From NCBI GenBank assembly GCA_025093985.1, contig JACAAK010000050.1:1-51214 (forward strand): a stretch of DNA of 51,214 bases, read 5' to 3'. The stretch's first letter is position 1; each line of letters begins with the position of its first letter. The DNA is from Calvatia gigantea. Its lineage: Eukaryota; Basidiomycota; Agaricomycetes; Agaricales; Lycoperdaceae. Made by a program: the position numbers and the translations under genes. The notes under the pieces are model-generated. The model made no database searches, was not told where the DNA came from, and saw only the letters and a list, made by a program, of their open reading frames with translations. Positions 1-10,781 of the stretch are shown piece by piece.

Positions 1-475
1 AGGTTTGTACAGGTCATCCTTGCTTCTCGCCACTACGGAACACCTGCTATGAGGTTTTCTTGGTGTACGTATCTCAACTCCATCACTGTACTGTCGAATT
101 TTTGGGTTCGGCCCGCCGCCAATGCCCACAAGTGCGGAAGCGGGCTCTCCCCCCATTTCGGAGTCCCACTGCGGAGGGCTGTGCCGAGTCCTCTCCGGGA
201 GTTCCAGAGAAAATTAGCAATACAAGCTTCAGCACTTAGTGTATTGGCTAGTGATTACCCTCGGAGATTAAGCGTATCTTTCCGCTTCCTTTCCTGATTA
301 ACCACTCCCGGTTTCCTTGCACGACAGCGTCATAACGAAATCTGTGTACTTCTACATCGGATACGATACATTTCAGTTGTGCTAGCTTGATACAAATGTA
401 CTGCTGGTACACTCGTCTTTCTTCTAGACATGGCAAGAACCATGAGGAAGGCAACTGGATTGGAACGGATCTGTG
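1..475. other. no confident gene
   Basis: Short open frames exist on both strands but none resembles a known protein. The part from 248 to 454 could be a last exon of the small minus-strand gene next to it if an alternative splice is used. Otherwise I see nothing here. Confidence 0.4.
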
Positions 476-901
476 TCAGTGGCTACGATATTCCTCCGAG
501 CAGAACGACTCACGTGGCACCTCGGTGAGTCTTTCCGCAGCAAACATAGCCTCGGGGACCTTGTATTCTAAAGTCAGATATGTCTGTTGCGAGCAGGGTA
601 CCGGGGGATAACTTCATATAAACGCACACTGGGAAAGACAGTGTCAGCTCCGTGTGCAACGGGAAGAAAAGGTAGACATACGGATCTATCTGCACCGCAA
701 GGGCCATTCTGAAAGGTTTGAGTACAAAAACAAGGATATAGGAGAAGGTCTTACCGAAGAGCCAACCTGGCGCTCTGAAAGAGGTCGAGATCATCAGTTG
801 TATTCTGTGTGTTTACAAAAGCACAAGAGCGCACCTTCAATGGTAGCAGAGACAGAGAAGATAGTGGCGAGGAGGATGAGGGCGGTGGCAATGAAACGCA
901 T
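476..901 (-). CDS. possible small secreted protein
   Basis: I do not recognise a family. The first exon (901-835) encodes a typical secretion signal, MRFIATALILLATIFSVSA. Short exons follow at 774-755, 708-630 and 567-476, separated by introns of 46-62 nt with usable GT-AG ends. The frame stays open to a TGA at 478-476, giving a protein of about 85 residues with an early pair of cysteines (GPCG..SVC) and one near the end. An alternative donor (GTGCGT at 627) and further exons to a stop at 248 would give about 142 residues with seven cysteines. Size, signal and cysteines fit a small secreted effector-like protein. The exon model is mine, from splice signals only; a chance chain of exons is possible. 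Confidence 0.35.
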
Positions 902-1431
902 GATTGAGCTGTTTTCTTGAGAGTTGGATGAGGGCCTGCTAGAGTTCTGTCTTTTATGTGCCATTGTCCTCATTCTTGGTGGAGTCTGGGTGTCTTCTAG
1001 TGTCCATGAGGGAAGTAACTTCAACTAGCGAATAATTCTTTTAAAGTGCTTTCGAACGGAGGCGAGGGAATAGTGCGGGAGAGAATTGACCACTGGTAAG
1101 GACTGGTATACGTGTGATCCGAACTAAAGCACCCGATGTTAGTAATCTGTAATATGTATGTACCATTGTTTTGGATTATCGTAGCCCTATCACATAAGGT
1201 ACCATGTCCAACGGTGCTCATCCAATTCATCAGTTTCAGAGTTGGGCCGCCTTAGGAGTCGGGGGTGTGGTCCAAGCCTGCAGCGGAGAGCAAAGCGAGA
1301 CGAGAGAAGCATTAGTAAGCGAGGTGATCGGAAGATAATTATGGGATAATGAAAAGCACGATAACCAACTCGTACCACGACTATTCTACTTCTTATCCAT
1401 CGATCATCTCAACTCTTTCTTACCCTACAGC
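902..1431. promoter_or_regulatory. divergent intergenic region before the farnesyl diphosphate synthase gene
   Basis: This lies between the start of the possible secreted-protein gene (minus) and the synthase start at 1432 (plus). The last 50 bases are pyrimidine-rich and end in CTACAG just before the ATG, as is common in fungal 5' leaders. No clear TATA box was seen. Confidence 0.4.
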
Positions 1432-2675
1432 ATGACTGACAAGGCAGCTCGCCGTGCGCGGTTTGAAACAGTATACGCAAAGGTTGCGGATGAACTTGTG
1501 GGTGAACTTCGGAAGGAAAACATCCCACAGGAGGTTGTGGATTGGTATCGAAGGGTGAGCTTATGCTTGGCAATAAAAAGAACGTTTGGCTGATGATATG
1601 TCAGAACCTCGACTACAATGTTCCAGGAGGGAAATTGAACCGCGGCATGTCTGTTGTCGATACCGTTGAGATCCTCAAACGTCGACCTTTGTCGGAGGAA
1701 GAGTATCTCAAGGCTGCTGTTCTTGGTTGGTGTATCGAGCTCGTGAGTCGATGCTCCCTTACTTTTGCACGCGCTAATCCCTTTCCGGCAGTTGCAAGCA
1801 TATTTTCTGGTTTCAGATGACATCATGGACGCGTCTATCACCCGTCGTGGGCAACCCTGCTGGTATCGCAACCCTCACGTCGGCATGATTGCCATCAATG
1901 ATTCGTTTATGATCTCCTCCGCCATATATCGTCTCCTCAAGTCCTACTTCAAAGGAGATCGTTGCTACGTGGACTTAGTGGAGGTTTTTCTTGAGACAAC
2001 ATGGCAAACTGAGATCGGTCAGCTCATTGATCTCATCACGGCACCCGAAGAGGTCAACCTCGACAAATTCTCCCTAGAGAGGTGCGTGCCAGTCAATCTC
2101 ATCCCGGGATCTTTGCTGAAATACGTTGCAGACACTCGCTTATCGTAATCTGGAAGACCGCGTTCTATTCCTTCTACCTCCCCGTCGCGTGTGCTATGTA
2201 CATGTGCGGGATCCCTCACACTCCGATACCCTCTGTCAAATCTTCCGAACCCTCGAAAGACCCGTATGATATCGCAAAGTCCATCCTTCTCCCCCTCGGA
2301 GAGTATTTCCAAATCCAAGACGACTTCCTCGATTTCGCCGGAACACCCGAACAAATCGGGAAAATTGGCACCGACATCATCGACAACAAGTGTTCGTGGT
2401 GCGTTAACACCGCACTGCTTCACGCCACTCCCGCGCAGCGCCAAATTCTCGACGAACATTACGGAAAGAAACCCAGTGGCGGTGAAAGTGAGCTCAAAAT
2501 CAAGGCGGTGTTTGGCGAAATTGGCATTCAAGAGAAGTATGTGGAATACGAGGAACGTGCGGTTGGGCTCATCCGGGAGAGGATTGCCAATGTTCCCGAG
2601 TTCGATCAGGAGAGTACGCTCAGGAGAGAAGTGTTTGAGAGTTTCTTGGGGAAGATTTACAAGAGAAGTAAATGA
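1432..2675 (+). CDS. farnesyl diphosphate synthase
   Basis: Makes C15 farnesyl diphosphate from IPP and DMAPP/GPP in the cytosol, feeding sterol, prenylation, dolichol and terpenoid synthesis. Four exons: 1432-1554, 1605-1742, 1792-2081, 2132-2675; introns are 49-50 nt with GT-AG ends. The spliced protein is 364 residues, close to the usual 350. The first Asp-rich motif is DDIMD (in FLVSDDIMD), followed by [10 protein letters not shown]; the second is DDFLD ([12 protein letters not shown]). [10 protein letters not shown] is also present. Tyr and Phe at -5 and -4 before the first motif fit a C15 chain length. It ends in KIYKRSK, a common fungal ending. The 3' part of exon 4 (from 2208) also begins a 7-kb direct repeat, so a headless copy lies at 9512. 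The gene is essential in fungi (ERG20 in yeast); this is the only complete copy here. Confidence 0.96.
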
Positions 2676-3477
2676 GGACGTGAATACTTAGTTGTAGTAT
2701 AGTTCGCGTAATGGATATTTCTCGCCTTCTGCTTGCCCTGGTTGGGAGGTGATCATTCTTATTGGCCCTCAGAACATCTCCATTGTACGATATGTACCTT
2801 CAGAACCTAGCCTTATTCATGGTGAAGCACGTAGTGAATGTTCAGGAAACGGTAAACCTCTGGTACAAGGAGTACCGGATTCGTAGTTGAGCTCGTTGAC
2901 GCAATCGGTAATGGGAGAGAAAGTGGACAAGGGGACAGGAGCCATAACTTGAAACGAAACCAGCTTGAAGGATCAACAAAACTGCGTATGCTGAGTCAGT
3001 GGTCCAAGATTGCGACCAAGTCCTTACTGTGGTTCAGACTTTGACCATGAAACGTCCTTGTCGCTGATGGCAACACGACTTCCCTCCACTCCACTTTCCA
3101 CTATTGTATTCATCTACACGCAGAGTAGGTATTTGTCTTCGCATACTTTTAACTTGAAGCTGTATGCCAACTGATCGACGATGCCCCCCTAAGGAGTTAT
3201 GGGTGTGCATTTCAAGTCTAATCCGAGGGAGTGAGAGTGCCACTGTTCGTCACAACGACTTATGTGATTCTTAGTGGGAGACACTTCGAAATAGAGGGAG
3301 GAAAAGACAAAAGACCTGGCGATCGCGACCCAAAAATAAACGCACTTATTGCACATGATCACCAAAATTTTGCCCCTCGTACTCTCACTGGTGCCCAAGA
3401 TGCTAATGATCATACAGAATGGGACGGACAAAACCTAAGAAAAAAGTATACATGAAGACTACAGACACTCCTGCTTA
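2676..3477. other. intergenic region with a diverged repeat
   Basis: Lies between the 3' ends of the synthase (plus) and GTPase 1 (minus). I see no gene. The part from about 3180 to 3440 is a diverged relative of about 5205-5450, downstream of GTPase 2. Shared blocks include TGATCACNAAAATT, ATGGGACG and GGGTGTSCATT, in the same order. Confidence 0.6.
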
Positions 3478-5007
3478 TCATACCTCGTCTACCACGGCCA
3501 AGGTACTATCGATATCCGCATTGCTTGAACGTGTGGCAGCGTCATAAAAGGAGTCCATATCGGGGGTGTCACACACAAAATCGCTCGAGACTTCGAGTGA
3601 ATTCGATTTGACCGACTCAGTATAAATCGTGACACTGCGGCGGTGGCTGAGTTTGTGGGAGAGGCGTCCTCTAATACCTTCCGGTTTATCATTCATTTTT
3701 TTGCGCATGATATAACGCCATAATGAGTTGAAAGGGTTAGAGTCGCTGGGAAACGACGACTTGCCGGAAGAAGGAACCGAGTCTGGATCAAGCCTACTGG
3801 GGTGCGAATGAAGCCTAGCCTGTTGCTCCTCAATTTCCCTCAAGGCGCGCTTTGCCTCCTCCAGTAATCTCTTGCGTCGTATATTTTCCATGTCGTTGGA
3901 GTTCTGGGGTAGTATTGTTTTCTCAATTAGGAGCTCGAGCCGATGGATAAATTCCTGGAGCGATTCACGGGCACGGAAAACCGGAGCATTCAAGAATCGG
4001 CCAGCTGTCGTATCCGCAAGCGATTTCCCTTGATCTACCATTTCTCGTTGGATTTCCAGCGGCTTCGGGACCATGGGAAGGGAGTTAATGATGCTCCACG
4101 CAGAAGAGTAAGTATATTCGAATCGCATCATTTGCGATCCCCCTGCGAGGAAAGGTTTCCAAGAATTGTCGCGGAGCCCCTCCTCGTTCCTGACACCTTC
4201 TTCGATATCCTGAAGCTGATCCCAGTGTGTCGTTACCAGCATGGTGTTGAAGAGGACGTCGTTACCGCATAGTTTCCAGAGTAATTCAAGGTTTCGAAGA
4301 AAGACCCCTGATTCGTAGCGATTGTCGGTGATCCGATGGAGGTACAAGATGCCAGATAGCTTGACGCCAGCTTGATATCTGCTCTGCTTGGTTAATATGT
4401 GAATTATGCCATAGAGATTGCTCGTACATTTCCTGCAGCCAGCTCGCTATCTGATCCAACACTTCCGCATCCGACCTGCAAGTATGGTCAAAACCTGGCG
4501 TATCTACGAGAAGGACGTCGGAGTTGTGGGATGGGTTACAACAGCGAAAGGCTTGTATTTTTTGTGTACAAGAGACCAACGTATGACCAATCTGGACATC
4601 GTCTGTGCCGGTTGCGACCTTGATGAACTGGCCGAGGCGGGGGGGGGGGGTCAAAACAGAGGAAATTTATGAAATTTTCACGAAGGATTTACCATGCTCC
4701 TTCCGGCCCCCGTACACCCCATGACACTGTGATATGTGTCATAAGCTCTGTCGATGCCAGATAGTATGGTTCGAGAACTTACGCGACGATTGGTATATCC
4801 TCCTTCAAACTCTGAAGATCGCTGACCTGTATGCTGATCGGGCTGTCACAGCGGAGAGGTATGGAGTTGGCCGTGTGCCAAGAACTCGTAGATGCCACAG
4901 AGTCCTTGCTGGAAAAGCGGGTTAAAGGTTGCAGGGGTGAGTTGACCTAGGCTGACATCAACGATGGAAGCCATTTGCAATTGTCCACATACCTGTGTGT
5001 CTGTCAT
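3478..5007 (-). CDS. GIMAP/AIG1-like P-loop GTPase 1
   Basis: A G-domain protein of a family expanded in Agaricomycetes; cellular role unknown. Exons: 5007-4993, 4946-4783, 4726-4693, 4627-4428, 4378-3478; introns of 46-65 nt keep one frame for 437 residues. The tiny first exon codes MTDTQ. In order: P-loop VMGCTGAGRSM at about residue 60-70, where the catalytic lysine is Arg; switch region GHTLVSCT; G3 LLVDTPGFDHT; then GILYLHRITDNR and the G4-type LVTTHWD. A charged helix (ENIRRKRLLEEAKR) precedes a Ser-rich tail. The Lys-to-Arg change in GxxGxGKS should weaken phosphate binding. Its neighbour, GTPase 2, is a diverged paralogue in the same orientation. The family call is sure; the exon model is from splice signals. 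Confidence 0.85.
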
Positions 5008-5532
5008 GCTAGGAGGGGTTGAAAGACTCAGCGACGGCTGGATGTAGGACGCTAAATTATGCGAGTAACACTAGGTCACTGTTATTGAGCGAGGGTGCTG
5101 TGCGACGAAAGTTCCAGGGCCCAGCTGGGCAGCACGAGGCAACGTGGCGTAGCATGGGCGCTTCCTTTCTCTTTCTTGCAGTGCTTCTGTTGCTTCCCCT
5201 TTGCTAACCCCACCATTCTGCTGCCATGATCCCCCACAAGGTTGTGGGTGTCCATTCCGAGTATATGCCGAAGAGTTTGAACGTCATTGTTCCTCACCCT
5301 CATTTCTCTGGATGGGAAACATTTCGGAGGAGGGAGACGAGGCGAGAGGTTGAAATCCAAAAACAAACATGTTTCTCGCACGTGATCACAAAAATTCTGC
5401 CTCTCCAAGAGGCTTATAATCGCACAGGATGGGACGAACAAGCACAATACTGACAAATGAAACGGATGAGGCGCAGGTTAATGTTAAGAATTGGCGAACC
5501 GACTATTATCTTATAAGCGAGGCAATGCATTC

Positions 5533-7213
5533 CTAATATCCCAGCCCCTCTGGCTTATATCCCCTCAACGCTCCCTCAAAGAAATCCTTCTGGAACTACG
5601 AGGGGTAGGTGGTTGTTCAGAGCCACGCCGTCTCAATAACACAGGGACCCCCTACTTACATCGAACAAAATACTCCCCACACGTGGGTAATTCACTTCAA
5701 CGTCCGGCTGAGCTCTCATAGCCTCCCAGAAAGCTAAATTTTCCCCAGGTCTCTCCGAAGTCCCCCGCGGCCTGGGGTCTTGCATTGGTTTGGCTTTCAG
5801 GCAATCCCGGATCACTCCACAGCCACTTCTGGCTCCAGGATCTCCTTTCCAACAACCCAACGTTATGTTCCACATCCGATCATCGAGCTGATTACACAGG
5901 ATACTATCTTCTGGCGTTGGCCGGATCGAAGTATCACGGAAGCCTTCCCGAGACTTAGAGTTCCCCGGGATCTCAGACGTTAAGTCATAAAGGCGCGCCT
6001 CAAGCTCCCACAACTGGTGAAGGGTTTAAACTTGAGGGAAATTTGGCGTCACACCTTGGGTACCTTCCATGTATCAGTGAGGAGAACGTGGGTCATCACA
6101 AAAAGGCCTACAAAGTTCAGATTCTTAATAAAAAAGGAGCTGGTCCTCCGCCTCCGAGGGAGCCTACAACGTCGAACTTCATCGAGCATCTCCTTTCGGC
6201 GCCATTCTATCTCCTCGCGTCCTTGTCGAAGTTTTGCGAGACGAAGGGAACTGGCAGGTCCGCCCACCTCGGTAGCAATCGCAAGAATCACTCCCTTTCG
6301 GTTACGTAAAATCTCTTGCATATTGCGATAAAACACGAGACTGGCGTGGGTTGAGTGAAAACTCGGCTCAAGTTTTTTGAATTGACGAAGAAGTATAAGC
6401 ATTTCCCTCTGGATTATCTTCATCACCAACGCTTCGACAACATTTTTGGCGCTGTCAGTTGTATTGAGGAATTGCGCGCCCCGGGAACCAATACGGAGCG
6501 CCTTTGTTTGATCGAAACCTTCTCTTCGGGCCCAGTGATCTGGATCCTCCAGGGGCGATATATATACTTTGAACTTCATCGCGAAGCTCGCCTCCTGATC
6601 GACGCCTACCTGTTGTTCTGTTTCATCCCACATTGTTGTCGTTACCAATTTGACCTCGGTCGCCTTGCCGCACAGCCTGCGAAATATTTGCGGGTTTTTC
6701 GGTCCAAGCGTCAATTCGACTTTAGCTATGGAGTGTAAGTACAGAATGCTTGCTAGCTGGACCTTCTGTTGACCCCTTGCGTCCAGGATATAGTTCATAG
6801 CGTGCACTGACTGTCGGCCGGGGATCACTTACATTACTTTTGACCACTCCTTGATCCTCTCCCGGACTTTCGCCGTATTTTGCGTTGTGTTGTCCGAAGC
6901 AGGGAGTTCCGCGAGTATAATCCTTCGGCCAGGGCAATACAAAGAAGTCATCTGAACCTCATTCGTACCAGAGCTCAGCCCGTGACTCGCACATCTGCCA
7001 GGTTGGTCAAGCAAGACGTCGATAGACTTTGGCATCTCGCATGAGCTTTTGCGGGAAGATACTAGGCTGTATGTAATCTTACGTTGCTTTTCCCTACACC
7101 AGTGGGTCCCGTTATGCTGGTGGTCGATCAGATAAGCGACGTGCTATTGATGGGACCACATACGCAATAATGATGTCGTTTGCGTACAATTTACTATCGG
7201 AAGTGGTCATCAT
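5533..7213 (-). CDS. GIMAP/AIG1-like P-loop GTPase 2 with kinase-like tail
   Basis: Paralogue of GTPase 1. Exons: 7213-7164, 7116-7083, 7026-6833, 6775-6064, 6013-5660, 5595-5533; about 468 residues. The start MMTTSDS leads into DIIIA and a perfect P-loop, ITGPTGVGKSN. The switch region is SHGLSSGTNEVQ. The G3 motif is ruined: where GTPase 1 has VDTPG this protein has AELPA. The G4-type motif LVTTTMWDE is kept, after SILYLHSI. A basic helix and a hydrophobic stretch (FFIKNLNFVGLFVMTHVLL) follow. The fifth exon then gives LDDRMWNITLGCWKGDPGAR, which resembles the last helices of a TKL kinase C-lobe (CWxxDPxxR). If intron 6063-6014 is not removed, the protein stops at VPKV before this tail. The 3' flank resembles that of GTPase 1, so the pair arose by an old tandem duplication. 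Confidence 0.78.
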
Positions 7214-7580
7214 GCCTTGACAAGCGATAGTTCAGGCCCAGTCGAAAATGCCAGGAGCCTGAGGGACCAAACAAGAGCCTCTCGGCACAGTCCGGGAGAG
7301 TCGCCCGAATCGCTGTCGTGCCGTGAGGGGGGAAAATGTCAAGCTCAAACCGACTCACAGGGAGCGATGCTGACTTAGTTCGTTCATGCTCGGTATCGCT
7401 CAACATGGCTTTATTCACTGATACCTACATTCAATTTCTAGGTATGGAAATCACGCCTTTCTACTCCCCGCCTCCCCGACTGTGGTGCGGGGCACTTAGT
7501 CGCAACCAACTTTCTACAACATCAGCCCCGGCTGCCACACTCAAGTATTTTCTTATCCCTGGCATTATTATGCTTTGCAG

Positions 7581-8308
7581 GAGCGAGCGAATCTCCCAAA
7601 GCCTACACTCCAAATCCCGCACCTCAAATGTGTTCGGCCAATCTCTCAACGCCCTAACCGGTCCCATACAATTCCTCAAACGTCGTATTTGGCCACACCC
7701 CAACTTCCCCTCCCTGTCTCTAAGTTGTGGGCTCAGGGCTCGACAGCGACGAGCGTCCACCATAACATCATCCACCTCTCAGATCAAAACACTGTAAGTC
7801 TTTAATCCAGGCCGGAAACCCTGACATTTTTCACTGTGCTCTACCTACAGGGTCGACACACAATTCGCGACTCCTCCGTCCACAGAGATCCGTCGGCACT
7901 GCGCGTGCTCACTCACCTCCGCCCTCCGTTCATCACTCCATTCAATCACCCGATTCTGTCATGCGTGCCTCCTGCCTTCACGCTGAACGTTCGATACAAG
8001 TTCCGCTGTTACAAGAGCACGGACTTGTCGTCAAGGTTCTCCACCACGTCGTCATATGCGTCGCGTGCCAAGGCATCATCAATCCAAATGATGTCCGCTA
8101 GCATCACAAGGAATTTAAGGCCAGGCGTGACCTTTAGCAGAAATTTGACCGTGGCCGTGGCGGTATGCGCCTGCCTGGAAAATCCGGCCTCACGTTTGAA
8201 CACATCCGCAACCGCCTTCAGAGCAAACTCCAAGAGAGCTGCGAGACTGGCCCGAAGCTCCATTCCCTCTCTAGGTCCATGAACGCATTCACCAAGCCTA
8301 ATCCTTAG
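7581..8308 (+). pseudogene. decayed Cys/His-module protein (DUF3505-like)
   Basis: A well-formed intron (7794-7850: GTAAGT donor, CTGAC branch site, CTACAG acceptor) joins two exons on the plus strand; an acceptor at 7580 suggests an upstream exon. The second exon reads LLQEHGLVVKVLHHVVICVAC, then PNDVR, a stop (TAG), HHKEFKARRDL, another stop (TAG), QKFDRGRGGMRLPGKSGLTF and on to a final TAG. A C-x2-C then H-H layout after a hydrophobic strand is typical of DUF3505-type (orsellinic acid cluster protein D-like) modules of basidiomycetes. Two in-frame stops make it a pseudogene. The family name is from memory of such motifs and is the weak part. The minus-strand frame at 8009-8263 is its shadow. 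Confidence 0.45.
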
Positions 8309-8538
8309 TAGTATTGGGCTCTGTAGTAGCTAGCTCCTCGGGAGCCTATGGGTGCGCGCCCTTTTCTGGAGGGCAGCCTAAATATCTACCGCCATCGGAA
8401 TCACCTCATCAAGCCGACTCCAGCAATACCAAAATCGTGTCAAACGGACGAGTAATTTTCTCTCCTCCATAAGGCATAAATCTTGCTTCTCATACACACA
8501 TTAAACTCGGCTGAACTTTTAGTGCGTGAACTGGTAAA

Positions 8539-9440
8539 CTATATGGTGACACGATGCATATTGTCAGGCTTAAAGTCGACTACTGTGACCTGTTGAGGTG
8601 AGATCCCAATGAAACGGCCAGTCTCCTCATCAAAGGCGACATATGGCCAGCGGTCAATCGGGATGAGTTCCCCTTCGCAGCCATTATGATAAGTCGGCGC
8701 ATCCAGAAGTCCCTTACCTCATGAGTAGCCAAATCTAACACCCCTGCCTTCCAGTGCTGCATATCCCTTGTAAAGACCTAAACCATACATAGGAGGTGCT
8801 TTGAAGGGCAGGTCTGCGAGCTTCAACACACACAGAAGTTCTTCCTTTGAAGCCAGTATAACTAGTCCAATTATACCATTGTAAGTGCTGATCACTTGTC
8901 GGTAGAGCACTCCGCCAAAATACAACCGAGAATATCCCCAATGACAACCATCCTTTAGGGGGTAGAACCATGCATGGTCACGCATAGGTGTATTTTCAAG
9001 ATAGAGGGAATTCGGGGTTCGTTCGTATTAGTCGATCGTTTCCAATGATTTGAATGAACTCCTGTGGAAATGGTTCGATCATTGTAGGACAGGGTTAGAA
9101 TTCAAGACCCACCGGTTCACATTCCATTCGAATCGTCGATTTTATGATGCGTGTCGCCGAGCATTCTTTCCACTGAAACACTTCCGCCCATGTATCGGAG
9201 ATGGGTAAGGCGTGAATGTGCGTGCCACTAAATTGTTCGACAAGGAGAGGTTCGGAAAGTATCTGGAACAGGGTATCGAAAGCTATTTTTGTGCCAGTAA
9301 GGTATCATCAGGTCCGAGTCGGGCCTGCCAAATATGATGCCAGGAGACGGGGTTTAGCTCTGAAGGACATGCGAGTCCTGAGGTGATTTGGTCCAGCACC
9401 TCACCTCGCCCAGTATCTCGGTGACTCTGAGTCAACGGTA
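8539..9440 (-). pseudogene. decayed F-box/beta-propeller-like protein
   Basis: The frame is open in pieces with shifts between them. From the 5' side: LARLGPDDTLL-like sequence near 9300, then DTLFQILSEPLLVEQFSGTH and DTWAEVFQWKECSATRIIKS (about 9120-9290), a stop, then MRDHAWFYPLKDGCHWGYSR (8985), LYFGGVLYRQVIS and LKLADLPFKAPPMYGLG. A frame change leads to HWKAGVLDLATHEVRD, and a one-base shift near 8715 to APTYHNGCEGELIPIDRWPY, VAFDEETGRFIGISPQQVTV, ending in TAG at 8541-8539. The closing part resembles C-terminal halves of basidiomycete F-box proteins. Several frameshifts argue for a dead gene. The 5' part lies in the single-copy spacer 9209-9511. Confidence 0.45.
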
Positions 9441-9511
9441 ATCACAATGGCCCCAACGGTTTGGCAGGTTCCTGCGTCATCTTTCCGAGGTGTGATGAGT
9501 GGAAACAGTTG

Positions 9512-9979
9512 GGGATCCCTCACACTCCGATACCCTCTGTCAAATCTTCCGAACCCTCGAAAGACCCGTATGATATCGCAAAGTCCATCCTTCTCCCCCT
9601 CGGAGAGTATTTCCAAATCCAAGACGACTTCCTCGATTTCGCCGGAACACCCGAACAAATCGGGAAAATTGGCACCGACATCATCGACAACAAGTGTTCG
9701 TGGTGCGTTAACACCGCACTGCTTCACGCCACTCCCGCGCAGCGCCAAATTCTCGACGAACATTACGGAAAGAAACCCAGTGGCGGTGAAAGTGAGCTCA
9801 AAATCAAGGCGGTGTTTGGCGAAATTGGCATTCAAGAGAAGTATGTGGAATACGAGGAACGTGCGGTTGGGCTCATCCGGGAGAGGATTGCCAATGTTCC
9901 CGAGTTCGATCAGGAGAGTACGCTCAGGAGAGAAGTGTTTGAGAGTTTCTTGGGGAAGATTTACAAGAGAAGTAAATGA
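9512..9979 (+). pseudogene. farnesyl diphosphate synthase 3' fragment
   Basis: Identical in protein sequence to the last 155 or so residues of the synthase at 1432-2675, from [14 protein letters not shown] to KRSK. It keeps the second Asp-rich motif (DDFLD) but lacks exons 1-3 and the first motif, so it cannot be active. It begins abruptly at GGGATCCCTC, next to a spacer that belongs to the decayed F-box gene. There is no start codon or promoter of its own. Confidence 0.95.
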
Positions 9980-10781
9980 GGACGTGAATACTTAGTTGTA
10001 GTATAATTCGCGTAATGGATATTTCTCGCCTTCTGCTTGCCCTGGTTGGGAGGTGATCATTCTTATTGGCCCTCAGAACATCTCCATTGTACGATATGTA
10101 CCTTCAGAACCTAGCCTTATTCATGGTGAAGCACGTAGTGAATGTTCAGGAAACGGTAAACCTCTGGTACAAGGAGTACCGGATTCGTAGTTGAGCTCGT
10201 TGACGCAATCGGTAATGGGAGAGAAAGTGGACAAGGGGACAGGAGCCATAACTTGAAACGAAACCAGCTTGAAGGATCAACAAAACTGCGTATGCTGAGT
10301 CAGCGGTCCAAGACTGCGACCAAGTCCTTACTGTGGTTCAAACTTTGACCATGAAACGTCCTTGTCGCTGATGGCAACACGAGTTCCCTCCACTCCACTT
10401 TCCACTATTGTATTCATCTACACGCAGAGTAGGTATTTGTCTTCGCATACTTTTAACTTGAAGCTGTATGCCAACTGATCGACGATGCCCCCCTAAGGAG
10501 TTATGGGTGTGCATTTCAAGTCTAATCCGAGGGAGTGAGAGTGCCACTGTTCGTCACAACGACTTATGTGATTCTTAGTGGGAGACACTTCGAAATAGAG
10601 GGAGGAAAAGACAAAAGACCTGGTGATCGCGACCCAAAAATAAACGCGCTTATCGCCCATGATCACCAAAATTTTGCCCCTCGTACTCTCACTGGTGCCC
10701 AAGGTGCTAATGATCGTACAGAATGGGACGGACAAAACCTAAGACAAAAGTATACACGAAGACTATAGACACTCCTGCTTA
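9980..10781. other. intergenic region, copy 2
   Basis: Copy of 2676-3477 with a handful of single-base differences. No gene seen. Confidence 0.6.

Larger units (their letters stand above)
2208..9208 (+). repeat. 7.0-kb direct repeat, copy 1
   Basis: Nearly identical to 9512-16511 (offset 7304, then 7303 after a one-base change in a G run near 4640). It carries the 3' end of the synthase gene, two GTPase genes and two decayed genes. It starts inside synthase exon 4 at GGGATCCCTC and ends in GAGATGGGTAA. Differences are scattered single bases, denser at about 3.0-3.65 kb. Confidence 0.97.

Noticed and set aside
2019..2531. Long minus-strand frame of 170 codons over the synthase gene
   Set aside because: It is the shadow of synthase exons 3 and 4; the plus strand has the conserved motifs.
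8009..8263. Minus-strand frame of 84 codons with a helix-like sequence
   Set aside because: It is antisense to the decayed Cys/His-module gene, whose plus-strand intron (GTAAGT, CTGAC, CTACAG) is much better supported.
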